Assembly (NCBI RefSeq): GCF_013179805.1
Contig: NZ_SRRZ01000113.1
Span: forward strand, 1 to 25,460
From: Microcoleus asticus IPMA8
GTDB taxonomy: Bacteria > Cyanobacteriota > Cyanobacteriia > Cyanobacteriales > Microcoleaceae
Direction: 5' to 3'
Length of the DNA stretch: 25,460 nucleotides
Shown here: piece by piece, positions 1-8,521 of the stretch
Numbering within the stretch: position 1 is the stretch's first letter
How the letters are laid out: each line of letters opens with the position of its first letter
Notes under the pieces: model-generated
What the model saw: only the letters and a program-made list of their open reading frames with translations
Databases searched by the model: none
What the model was told of the DNA's origin: nothing
Made by a program: the position numbers and the translations under genes

Positions 1-2
1 TA

Positions 3-404
3 TTAAGGGCTTTTATCATCCATCGACGACGAGAAAAAATCGACGATGCCAGACTCAATCGATATCGAGAAAATTTACAGGAAAGATTAACGGGGATTTT
101 GAATGTAGCGCCACACCATCCGGATGGTATCCGGTTACGAAAACGCTATGGTGGGCTAATTGACAATTTATTTCTATTTCTGAAAGATGCGACAATTCCA
201 CCCACGAATAATAGTAGTGAACAGGCGATTCGGATGAGTGTAATATTTCACCGTGTGACTAATGGCTTCCGTTCGGAATGGGGGCGAGATTTGTTTGCTG
301 CTGTTCGTTCAGTTGTTAATACTGGCAAGCGTCAGGGCTTGACGGCTTATCAATCTATTCAACAAGCTCTCTCTACTGATCGCTCCCTTTTTTGCCCTAG
401 TTGA
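3..404 (+). CDS. IS66-family transposase, C-terminal part (runs off the left edge)
   Basis: The reading frame is open from the first bases of the window to a TGA at 402-404, so the N-terminal part lies outside. The visible ~133 residues match the end of the DDE domain of IS66-type transposases. They contain the block NNSSEQAIR, which carries the last acidic residue of the catalytic triad (E in SSEQAIR), followed by a conserved VTNGFRSEWGRD stretch and a helical tail ending in TDRSLFCPS. No right-end inverted repeat could be recognised in the few bases between this stop and the next transposase fragment at 424, so the element's right end is probably deleted. Whether the whole gene is intact cannot be judged from here. 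Family assignment is confident; activity is unknown. Confidence 0.75.
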   Translation, partial: LRAFIIHRRREKIDDARLNRYRENLQERLTGILNVAPHHPDGIRLRKRYGGLIDNLFLFLKDATIPPTNNSSEQAIRMSVIFHRVTNGFRSEWGRDLFAAVRSVVNTGKRQGLTAYQSIQQALSTDRSLFCPS

Positions 405-423
405 GCAATTACAATAATTTATT

Positions 424-977
424 ATGACTCTTCACCCACGCGACTGGTCATTGATTCCAGAAATGACCGCCTCCGTAGCACGAACCTCCTTTCCCAAAGG
501 AAATCCATATATGAAAATGCGCGACGAACTCGGAGTGTTGTACCAAGATACTGACTTTGTTACCTTGTTTCGAGCCGACTGCGGTCAAAGTGCGTTATCA
601 CCTGGACAATTAGCATTAATCAGTGTGATGCAATTTGCCGAGGGATTGACTGACCGACAAGCAGCAGAAGCGGTCAGAAGTCGTATAGATTGGAAGTATG
701 CTTTGGGACTAGAAATTACTGATAGCCGTGCGTGATTATTCCGTTTTAAGTGAATGGAGAAGTCGATTAATTGCTGCGGGACGTGAAAGTCAATTACTCG
801 ATAAAATGCTTGTACATTTTATCGCTCGGGGATGGCTCAAAGCTAGAGGTAAAGCCAGAACTGACTCAACTCATGTCATCGGAGCCATCCGCAAAATGAA
901 CCGTCTCGAATGCGTTGGAGAAACTTTGCGTCATGCCTTAGATCAGCTAGCCACCGTGGCGGATGAATGGTTATTAA
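424..977 (+). pseudogene. IS1182-family transposase, frameshifted and truncated
   Basis: Two consecutive frames encode one protein. The first (from ATG 424, opening MTLHPRDWSLIPEMTA) has the N-terminal DUF772-like region of IS1182 transposases, including YMKMRDELGVLYQD, VMQFAEGLTDRQAAEAV and RIDWKYALGLE. It stops at 733-735. The second frame takes over around 720-728 with YSVLSEWRSRL, KARGKARTDSTHV (the first catalytic Asp region of the DDE domain) and NRLECVGETLRHAL. The homology ends at about 977, exactly where the left inverted repeat of an IS1 element begins. The gene therefore has one frameshift near 720 and has lost its 3' part, including the remaining catalytic residues. It cannot encode an active transposase. 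Confidence 0.8.
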
Positions 978-1003
978 GGCGTTGCATAATAGAGGGATGA
1001 ATT
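978..1003 (+). repeat. IS1 left terminal inverted repeat
   Basis: It begins GGCGTTGC and ends GGGATGAATT. It matches the reverse complement of 1712-1737 at 23 of 26 positions, with mismatches at positions 9, 10 and 16. Confidence 0.8.
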
Positions 1004-1019
1004 GAGGTCAAATTCCACG

Positions 1020-1713
1020 CAATGTCCTGAATGCAACTCGACGCACATCCGTAAAAATGGGCAACGACGCGGTAAACACTCATCACATATGTGTGGCTTG
1101 CGGTCGCCAATTCATAGACCGTTATGAACCAGCCTTTAGGCTACAGCGAGGAGGTCAGGCGTGAGTGCCTCAAAATGTATGTCAATGGCATGGGGTTCCG
1201 TGGTATCCAACGGGTGAAGGATGTGCGCCATACCACTGTGATTTGCTGGGTAAAACAGGTGGGGCAAAATCTGCCCGATGCTTATTCTCCAGAGACCACA
1301 CCGCAGGTCGGTGAACTTGACGAATTGGAAACCTTTGTCGGCTCAAAAAAAACCAGATCTGGCTGTCGACAGCAGTAAACCATTTCAGGGTAGGGATTCT
1401 TGGCCTTGTGTTGGGCGACCGAGCGTGGGGAGACATTCAAACCGTTATGGGCCATTGTGGGAGCATGGAGATGCTACTTTTACGTCACTGATGGTTGGAG
1501 TGTTTACCCAGGCTTCATCCCTGCCGGAGACCAGATTGTGAGCAAAACGTATATGACACGGGTAGAGGGAGAGAACACGGGCGTTGCGACACTATCTCGC
1601 AAGGCTGCATCGTAAGAGTTTGTGCTATTCACGCGTTAGAGGAAATGCTGAGGCACTCAGTTCGGTTGCTACTGCACTACCTAAAATTTAGAGATGTGCC
1701 TGTTCCCACCTAA
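1020..1713 (+). pseudogene. IS1-family transposase with several frameshifts
   Basis: Reading across frames recovers a single-ORF cyanobacterial type IS1 transposase. Recovered parts are a zinc-finger-like start (CPECNSTHIRKNG, then CVACGRQFIDRYE), a helix-turn-helix region (GYSEEVRRECLKMYVNGMG), the DDE start (GELDELETFVGSKK), WAIVGAWRCYFYVTDGWSVY in the middle, and a tail ending in LLLHYLKFRDVPVPT before the TAA at 1711-1713. The frame changes near 1080, 1130, 1345 (a shortened A tract), 1430, 1580 and 1630. With at least five indels the gene is dead. Confidence 0.8.
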
Positions 1714-1737
1714 TTCATCCCGCTATTCAGCAACGCC
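1712..1737 (-). repeat. IS1 right terminal inverted repeat
   Basis: The reverse complement begins GGCGTTGC and ends GGGATGAATT and pairs with 978-1003 at 23 of 26 bases. The transposase stop codon overlaps its inner edge. Confidence 0.8.
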
Positions 1738-1840
1738 GGAATTTTTTCCCACGCTAAGTTTTCTAGTTTTAGTTTCTACTGTTCGTCAAAATAAGTAGAC
1801 AACATCTATAATTCTTGGAAGAGCATATATATTGGAGGCG

Positions 1841-4800
1841 TTATCTGTAGTCGGCATTTAAAGAATTGGTATAAGGCGCAGTTAGTCTAAACTTCAGTAA
1901 GTACGATAAGTAAGTATTTAACAATCTTTCATCTATAGGTGGACAGCTAATGCAGCTACCAACTAAACCATCGATCGCCTTCTGAGAATCAAAGCAAATA
2001 CTTATACTTCTGACTGTCTGTAAAGATACGGCTTCATCAGCGAAAAGGCTGATCAGTGGATGCAAAGCATTTTCTGTTGAATTTTCAACCGATTTTAATA
2101 ACTCAAAGTTCCACTGTTTATAAGGAATGCGTTCGAGTGAGTAGCCAAGAGAGCGAATGAAATCGAAAAGCTGATTCCAAGGAATGGGGTGAGGGTTAAC
2201 TAAATGGAAAGCTTTCCCGACCAATTCTTTTTGTTTGGATAAATGAACGATCGCTTGGCTAACATAATCCACAGGAGTCATGTCCACCATAATATCTAAA
2301 TCAGGTGTTTTTCCCATTTGAATGCAGCCTTTAAGCATTCTGCGGAGCAGATCGGCAGTATTGCAAATACCCGTTTGGCTGTCTCCTGAGATAAATCCCG
2401 GTCTATAAATATAAACGGGTAGCCCTCTAGAATAGGCAGTCATAACTAATTTTTCAGCTACCCATTTACTTTGATCGTAACCTTCACAAAGACTTTCACT
2501 ATCAGGTAGTTCGTCTTGTTCTCGAACTACTGTATTTTGCTCGTAAGTATCCGAAGAAAATACGCCAATGGTAGAAACGAAATGCACTGGTTTTACTTTG
2601 ATAATGCAGGCTAATCTCAAAACTTCCTGCGTACTGAGAACGTTTACCGCTTTTAATGCAGAGTATGGATAAACCAGATTTGTTGATGCACCATTGTGAT
2701 AAATTACATCTAATTTGCTTGCCAGTGTGCGAAATTCATGTGATGTAAGTCCTAAAAATGGTTGAGATAAATCTCCTAAAACTGGGATGATGCGGTTGCT
2801 GATAGGTTGGTTATAAAGTAAATAGCGTTCTAGACTTTTTTGGATTTTTTCGATGCCTTGTTCGAGGTTGGATGCTCTTACCAGGCAATAAATATTTGCC
2901 TGCGTTTTCTTTAGTAAATCATTAAGTAAGTGAGTACCGAGAAATCCAGTTGCTCCTGTTAATAAGATATGGGATGGTTCTTTATCCCATTCAAAATTAA
3001 TATTTTCAGGAGAGATGCTAGGATCTAAGATTGCTTCCGCATTTAGATCGATACTTTTTTCTTTCGCTGATGTAGTAGTGGAATCTGTCTGACTAGCAAG
3101 AGCGATCGCATCCGCAGTTCCTGCAATTGTCGGCACTTCTAAGAATTGTCGCAGCGATACTTCTACCTGAAAAGCATCTCTCACTTTAAACATTAGGTGA
3201 GTAACTTTTAAAGAATGCCCGCCCAAATCGAAAAAGCGATCGTAAATGCCAACTCGATCGATACCGAGAATCTTTTTCCAGATTTCAGCTAACTTTTCTT
3301 CCACAGGAGTACGAGGCGCAATGAATGCTGTTTCTAGTTCTTCTCGATTTCCTTCTGGCGCTGGTAAGATTCGCCGATTTACTTTTCCAGAAGGAGTTAA
3401 AGGCAGTGTTTCTAAAAATAGAAAAGCATTAGGAATCATGTATTCAGGCAACTTTTCTTGCAAAAAGTGCCGCAGTTCGTTGGCAGAAGGTGCTAACTCT
3501 TTCGAGGCAACTACATAAGCAACTAAACGCTTGTCGCCTGGTATATCTTCCCTAACAATAACAACAGCTTCTGCTATGTTTTGGTGTTGTGCCAAAGCAG
3601 TTTCGATCTCTCCTAACTCAATCCGAAATCCGCGAATTTTTACTTGGTCGTCAATTCGACCCATATACTCGATGTTACCATCTGGTAAATAGCGGGCTAG
3701 ATCGCCAGTTTTGTACAGTTTTGAGTTTTGAGTTTTGAGTTTTGAGTTTTCTTTTAATTCAGAACTCAAAACTAATAACTCATCACTATTTAAGAATGGG
3801 TTTTCAATAAACCGTTGGGATGTTAAATCTGGTCGGTTGATATAACCATTGGCTAAACTAACACCGCCGATGTAAAGTTCTCCGGGAATACCAATTGGTA
3901 CGGGTTGTAATTGTGAATCGAGGATGTGGATTTTGGCGTTGGCAATAGGACGACCGATAGAGGGCAATTTAGGCCAATTTTCAGGTGAACCCGTGAGAGT
4001 AAATGCCGTTACAACATGACTTTCAGAAGGGCCATATTGATTGTGCAAAGTGCAATCTTTTAGCTGACTAAACCAATTGACTATCGCTCTACTAATTTGC
4101 AACTGTTCGCCAGCAGTAATAATTTCTTGCAAACTATTAGGTACGGTTCCTTGCTCTTCAGCAACCTCAGCTAGATGCTGAAGGGCAATAAAAGGAAGAA
4201 ATAAACGTTCGATCGCTTCATCTTGGAGAAGTTGCAATAAAGCTACTGCATCTTTCCGAATCATGTCTGAAATTAACACCAAAGTGCCGCCAGAAAACCA
4301 ACTGGTAAAACACTCCTGAAAAGAAACATCGAAACTGATGGGGGCAAATTGGAGAGTTTTAGTAGCAGGAAAAGCAAAATTTTGTAATTGCCAATCGATC
4401 AGATTCACCAGGGGACTGTGACTCATTGCCACCCCTTTAGGTTTGCCTGTAGAACCTGATGTATAGATAACGTAAGCTAAATGGTCGGGTAATACGGCTG
4501 TGGTGGGGTTATCTTGCGGGCGTTGGGCGATCGATTTCCAGCCCCGATCTAAACAAATCGCTGGTATCCCATACTCTAACAGTGGCGGCAATAAACTTGC
4601 CTGAGTTAGCACTACTGGAACTCCGGCATTTTCCAGCATATAAGCTATCCGTTCTTGCGGATAAGCCGGGTCGAGAGGTAAGTAAGCTGCACCTGCTTTT
4701 AGGATGCCCAAAAGTCCGATCGCCATTTCCAGCGATCGTTCTACGCAGATACCAACTACCGTATCTGGTACAACTCCTAGCGATCGTAAATGATGCGCTA

Positions 4801-7800
4801 ATTGATTTGCCCTTTGATTCAACTCCTGATAGGTAAGTTGTTGCCCTTCAAATATTACTGCTACCGCATGGGGATTTTGTTCTACTCGATCTTCAAATAA
4901 CTGGTGAATGCACTTATTTTGGGAATAATGTGCCTCGGTAGCATTCCAATTTATCAACTGTTTTTGTTCGCCAATTGTTAACAAAGACAACTTCGAGATA
5001 GACTGCTCTGGATTGGCAACAATACTTTCTAGTAAAGTGAGAAAATGCCCAACCATTTGGGAAATAGTAGTGGCATCAAATAAATCGGTATCGTACTCAA
5101 AACGACCGACAATTCCTTGCGGTGTTTCTTCTAATTGAAGAAACAAATCACATTTTGACGTACCGATATGAATGTCCATCTGGTTGACTTGCCAATCCTT
5201 AGAATCCAAGGTAGCAATTGGTGGTTCCAAAATAAATAACACTTGAAATAATGGATTCTGACCCAGCTTTCTTTCTGGTTGAAGTTCTTCCACTACCTTC
5301 TCGAATGGCAACTCTTGGTTAACATAAGCTCCTAAAGCTACTTCTCTTTCTCTGGAAAGTAACTGTCTGAAACTGGGAAAACCAGAAAGGTCAGTACGCA
5401 GGATCAGCGTATTGAGGAAGTACCCAATTAATCCTTCAATTTCCGGTCGGTTTCGCCCACCAGTAACAGTGGCGACGGGAATATCTTCTTGTCCCGAATA
5501 GCGGTAGAGCAAAATTTTGAATACCGCCATTAATGTCATAAATAAAGTGACATTTTCCTGACGGGACAGAGCTTTTAAAGCCTCAGTTAAACTCTTGGAA
5601 AGTGCCAGAGTTTGCATTGCACCTCGAAACCTTTGAACTGGCGGTCTTGGACGATCGGTGGGCAAATTTAGCGGAGGCAAATCTGCTAATTGCTGTTTCC
5701 AGTAAGCTAGCTGTGGCTTCAGTAATTCTACTTGTAGTTGTTGCCGCTGCCAGTAGGCAAAATCGGCATACTGAACGGTTAATTGTGGCAGAGATGAGGG
5801 TTGGCAATCGCAAATAGCTTCGTAGAGTGTCACCAGTTCGGGAAATAGCACGCTGTATAGAGAAACAGCATCTAAAATAATGTGATGTACGGTTATATAT
5901 AGTCTGTAATCCGTCTCGCTGATTTGAATTAGCGTAGCTCGTAGCAACAAATCAGAGGTAAGATTAAAAGGTTGCCGTGCCTTTTCTTTTACAAACCGCA
6001 AAGCTTCCGTTTCGCGATCGCTTTCTGACGCTATTTCTTGAAAATTAATTAATGGCAGAGGTAAATAGCAACTTGGCTGAACGATCCGAATTGGTTGCCC
6101 ATCGAAAACAGAAAAGTTGGTTCGCAGAATTTCGTGGCGATCGATAATTTGGTTGAAACTTTGTTCTAAAGCTAATCGATCGATCGAACTCGGTAAGTAA
6201 ATTGTAAAGTGTTCGTTATAAAAAGGATTACCCGGTTCCACTTGTGCCAACAACCACATCTGTTGCTCGCCAAAAGAGAGAGGCAAATTCTGGTCGCGGT
6301 CAATCACTTTGATTGGAGAAAGTGGCAACCTTGAGTTTGTTTGAAGTTCTGTTTCTATTTGCTGGGCTAATTCGGCTATTGTGGGTGCTTCAAACAAAGA
6401 ACGCAGAGACAATTCTATTTCAAGCGTATTTCGGATGCGAGAGATAACTTGAGCAGCTAGTAACGAGTGTCCTCCGCATTCCCAAAAGTTGTCATGAATT
6501 CCAACTCGATCTAAACCTAAAATTTCCGCCCAAATTCTTCCTAGCACTTCTTCAACCGGAGTACGAGGAGGAACAAAAGGCATTAACTCAAGCTCTGGTT
6601 CCTGTTCCAAAACATCTGATTTATAGACAATATCGGTTACAGTTTCAATATTGCTATTTGACAGTTCATTTGTGATTGGTCTCGGTGAAGGTAGCGCTTG
6701 ACGATCCAGTTTGCCGTTGGGAGTTAGCGGCAATTCTTTCAGGACAACAAAGTTAGAAGGCACCATATATTCGGGCAACTTCTGTTTTAAGAAGTTACGG
6801 AGAGTACGGGTAACACTGCGTTGCAAAACTTTCAAAAGTTTCTGTTTTTCTAGGAGATAATCTAAGCTTTGTTGGATTATAATTTGCTGTGTTGGCGTTA
6901 GCTCGAACTGAATCCCAGTTTGCTGTTCTTCTTGCCATACTACTTTACCTTCTACCCACAAAAATTGAGAATTTTCTGGTAGCTGTAGGTGCAAGCGGAC
7001 GCTACTACCTCGCTCTAAAATTTCTGTCATTCCTACTAAGCTAATACCACCTATTGAAATGTCCTCGGTGGTTACTTCTATAGTACGATTACCATCAAAT
7101 CCAACCAAGCAAGGACTTTGATAAGGTATCCGTTCCGGGATGAGATTAGAGACGATGTAGGCGACTAAACGCTTGTCACCCGGTACGTCTTCGCGTGCGA
7201 TCGCAACGGCTTCCCGCACGTCAGGATGTTGTCGCAGTGATGCTTCAATTTCTGCTAATTCAATCCGAAAGCCGCGAATTTTTACTTGATGATCGATCCG
7301 CCCTACAAATTCAATATTACCGTCTGGTAAGTAACGAGCCAAATCACCAGTTTTGTAGAGGCGCGAACCTGGTTCATTGCTAAATGGGTTGACAATGAAT
7401 TTTTCAGCAGTCAAATTAGGACGGTTTAAGTACCCTCTGGCTAAACCAATACCACCGATATAAATTTCGGCTGTTTCTCCTGGTGAAACTGGCTGTATTT
7501 GCTCGTTTAGCAAATAAACTTCTGTGTTTTGAACTGGTTTACCGATCGGGGTATTTCTCTTGTTAGTTGTTTCGCGATCGACAGAATACAAAGTGGCACA
7601 AATCGTAGCTTCTGTAGGTCCGTAACCGTTTATAATTTGCAAGCCAGGATTTTTTTTACTAATTGACGCTAAAAGCTGTTCGTAAATCGGTTCTACTCCT
7701 ACGAGTAATCTTTTTAGACAAGATTTGTTTGGTGCTTTTTGGACGCGATCGAAAAAAACATTTAACATAAAATGTGGAATATAAGCGCTACAAATCCTCT

Positions 7801-8521
7801 CGAAATACAGCCATTCAATGAATATCTTGGCATCAGCACGTATGTGCTCTGGAACTATATGTAACGCTCCTCCAGTTAATAAAGCCGAAAAGATTTCATA
7901 AACCGAAACATCAAAACTTAAGCTAGTCCATAAACTACAGGCATCTCCTACAGAGAGTGGCTGGCGGCGATCGAAATCTGCCAATAGATTAATCACGCCG
8001 AGATGGTTGCAACAAACTCCTTTCGGCTTTCCTGTAGAACCAGATGTGTAAAGTACGTAGGCTAGGTTTTCAGTATTTACTTCCGTATCAGGGTTTTCCT
8101 CACTCTCGCAACTAATTGTTTCCCAGTCGGTGTCGAGACAGATAACGCGGCTTTGATGTTTGGGGATAGACTCGACTAAGGATGCTTGAGTCAGCAGCAA
8201 TAATACTTGGCTATCTTCTAGCATGAAGGCTAAGCGCTCTTGAGGATATGTTGGGTCGAGTGGCACATAAGCACCACCAGCTTTAAGAATTGCTAGAATA
8301 GCCACTACTATTTGTAGCGATCGCTCTAAACAAATACCTACTAACACCTCTGGTTTTACACCGCAATTCTGAAGATAGCGTGCTAGCTGGTTAGCTCGAT
8401 AATTCAGATCTCGGTAAGTTAATTGTTGTCCTTCAAAAACCACCGCCACCGCATCCGGTGTACACTCCACTTGAGATTCAAAGATATGATGAATAACTCC
8501 ACCTTTCAAACGATCGAACAT
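1841..8521 (-). CDS. Two-module NRPS, A(PilZ)-T-C-A-T-reductase
   Basis: A 2226-aa cytoplasmic synthetase that would join two amino acids on carrier-bound phosphopantetheine and release the product reductively. Domains by residue: A1 ~7-612 (A3 LYTSGSTGKPKG at 157-168, A7 YKTGDL, A8 GRIDHQVKIRGFRIEL at 407-422, A10 NGKLDR at 602-607), with a PilZ-like insert at ~458-570; T1 ~652-722 (GGHSL, Ser686); C ~742-1180 (HHIILDA at 879-885, His and Asp kept, usual Gly replaced by Ala); A2 ~1205-1720 (YTSGSTGKPKG, YKTGDL, A10 SGKVNR); T2 ~1737-1805 (GGHSL, Ser1770); thioester reductase ~1850-2200 (GATGFLG at 1856-1862, catalytic Tyr2015 and Lys2019). There is no starter C domain, thioesterase or epimerase. 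The start is set by AGAGGA 8 bases before ATG. My reading of the specificity pockets is D-V-Y-Y-L-G-G-I-C for A1 (unassigned) and D-V-Q-F-I-A-Q-V-V for A2 (closest to proline codes I know, low confidence). A separate kinase gene lies 265 bp upstream on the same strand. The product is unknown. Confidence 0.93.
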   Translation of the reverse strand: MFDRLKGGVIHHIFESQVECTPDAVAVVFEGQQLTYRDLNYRANQLARYLQNCGVKPEVLVGICLERSLQIVVAILAILKAGGAYVPLDPTYPQERLAFMLEDSQVLLLLTQASLVESIPKHQSRVICLDTDWETISCESEENPDTEVNTENLAYVLYTSGSTGKPKGVCCNHLGVINLLADFDRRQPLSVGDACSLWTSLSFDVSVYEIFSALLTGGALHIVPEHIRADAKIFIEWLYFERICSAYIPHFMLNVFFDRVQKAPNKSCLKRLLVGVEPIYEQLLASISKKNPGLQIINGYGPTEATICATLYSVDRETTNKRNTPIGKPVQNTEVYLLNEQIQPVSPGETAEIYIGGIGLARGYLNRPNLTAEKFIVNPFSNEPGSRLYKTGDLARYLPDGNIEFVGRIDHQVKIRGFRIELAEIEASLRQHPDVREAVAIAREDVPGDKRLVAYIVSNLIPERIPYQSPCLVGFDGNRTIEVTTEDISIGGISLVGMTEILERGSSVRLHLQLPENSQFLWVEGKVVWQEEQQTGIQFELTPTQQIIIQQSLDYLLEKQKLLKVLQRSVTRTLRNFLKQKLPEYMVPSNFVVLKELPLTPNGKLDRQALPSPRPITNELSNSNIETVTDIVYKSDVLEQEPELELMPFVPPRTPVEEVLGRIWAEILGLDRVGIHDNFWECGGHSLLAAQVISRIRNTLEIELSLRSLFEAPTIAELAQQIETELQTNSRLPLSPIKVIDRDQNLPLSFGEQQMWLLAQVEPGNPFYNEHFTIYLPSSIDRLALEQSFNQIIDRHEILRTNFSVFDGQPIRIVQPSCYLPLPLINFQEIASESDRETEALRFVKEKARQPFNLTSDLLLRATLIQISETDYRLYITVHHIILDAVSLYSVLFPELVTLYEAICDCQPSSLPQLTVQYADFAYWQRQQLQVELLKPQLAYWKQQLADLPPLNLPTDRPRPPVQRFRGAMQTLALSKSLTEALKALSRQENVTLFMTLMAVFKILLYRYSGQEDIPVATVTGGRNRPEIEGLIGYFLNTLILRTDLSGFPSFRQLLSREREVALGAYVNQELPFEKVVEELQPERKLGQNPLFQVLFILEPPIATLDSKDWQVNQMDIHIGTSKCDLFLQLEETPQGIVGRFEYDTDLFDATTISQMVGHFLTLLESIVANPEQSISKLSLLTIGEQKQLINWNATEAHYSQNKCIHQLFEDRVEQNPHAVAVIFEGQQLTYQELNQRANQLAHHLRSLGVVPDTVVGICVERSLEMAIGLLGILKAGAAYLPLDPAYPQERIAYMLENAGVPVVLTQASLLPPLLEYGIPAICLDRGWKSIAQRPQDNPTTAVLPDHLAYVIYTSGSTGKPKGVAMSHSPLVNLIDWQLQNFAFPATKTLQFAPISFDVSFQECFTSWFSGGTLVLISDMIRKDAVALLQLLQDEAIERLFLPFIALQHLAEVAEEQGTVPNSLQEIITAGEQLQISRAIVNWFSQLKDCTLHNQYGPSESHVVTAFTLTGSPENWPKLPSIGRPIANAKIHILDSQLQPVPIGIPGELYIGGVSLANGYINRPDLTSQRFIENPFLNSDELLVLSSELKENSKLKTQNSKLYKTGDLARYLPDGNIEYMGRIDDQVKIRGFRIELGEIETALAQHQNIAEAVVIVREDIPGDKRLVAYVVASKELAPSANELRHFLQEKLPEYMIPNAFLFLETLPLTPSGKVNRRILPAPEGNREELETAFIAPRTPVEEKLAEIWKKILGIDRVGIYDRFFDLGGHSLKVTHLMFKVRDAFQVEVSLRQFLEVPTIAGTADAIALASQTDSTTTSAKEKSIDLNAEAILDPSISPENINFEWDKEPSHILLTGATGFLGTHLLNDLLKKTQANIYCLVRASNLEQGIEKIQKSLERYLLYNQPISNRIIPVLGDLSQPFLGLTSHEFRTLASKLDVIYHNGASTNLVYPYSALKAVNVLSTQEVLRLACIIKVKPVHFVSTIGVFSSDTYEQNTVVREQDELPDSESLCEGYDQSKWVAEKLVMTAYSRGLPVYIYRPGFISGDSQTGICNTADLLRRMLKGCIQMGKTPDLDIMVDMTPVDYVSQAIVHLSKQKELVGKAFHLVNPHPIPWNQLFDFIRSLGYSLERIPYKQWNFELLKSVENSTENALHPLISLFADEAVSLQTVRSISICFDSQKAIDGLVGSCISCPPIDERLLNTYLSYLLKFRLTAPYTNSLNADYR
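3716..3781 (-). repeat. In-frame heptamer repeat insertion in the second A domain
   Basis: Four perfect copies of TTTTGAG (3719-3746, + strand) plus a partial fifth are followed by an inverted copy CTCAAAA at 3765-3771. The tract lies inside the NRPS coding region and adds about 20 residues (1581-1602, including KLKTQNSKL) between ENPF and YKTGDL (A7), where most A domains have a short loop. The frame is kept. It resembles short tandem repeats scattered through cyanobacterial genomes. Confidence 0.75.
6808..7144 (-). other. PilZ-like domain inserted in the first adenylation domain
   Basis: Residues ~460-572 of the NRPS interrupt A1 between RLVAYIVS (after A8) and LRNFLKQKLPEYMVP (A9 region), where ordinary A domains have only a few residues. 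The insert contains ERIPYQ, then EDISIGGISL (the DxSxxG signature: Asp487, Ser489, Gly492), a strand-rich stretch SSVRLHLQLP, and GKVVWQ followed by TGIQF, the typical closing strands of PilZ, then a long helix to ~572. In PilZ receptors an RxxxR motif and DxSxxG bind c-di-GMP. Here the Arg before I-P-Y (Arg464) aligns best with the second Arg, and the first is replaced by Leu460. The second A domain has no such insert. The fold call is fairly secure; ligand binding is uncertain. Confidence 0.8.

Larger units (their letters stand above)
978..1737 (+). mobile_element. IS1-family element, degenerate but with both ends
   Basis: About 760 bp bounded by imperfect terminal inverted repeats, close to the ~770 bp usual for IS1. 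It carries a broken IS1 transposase. It sits directly after the truncated IS1182 fragment. The bases flanking the two ends (ggttattaa on the left, ggaattttt on the right) do not form a target-site duplication, and no IS1182 sequence resumes on the right. The insertion was therefore probably followed by an adjacent deletion. Confidence 0.8.

Noticed and set aside
1841..2050. Truncated NRPS 3' end caused by the neighbouring IS elements
   Set aside because: The reductase domain is full length, with a normal end (LLNTYLSYLLK) and about 15 further residues, and the stop lies ~100 bp before the IS1 end.
3719..3771. Short regular repeats as a CRISPR-like array
   Set aside because: The unit is 7 bp without spacers, lies within an open coding frame, and is a simple tandem repeat.
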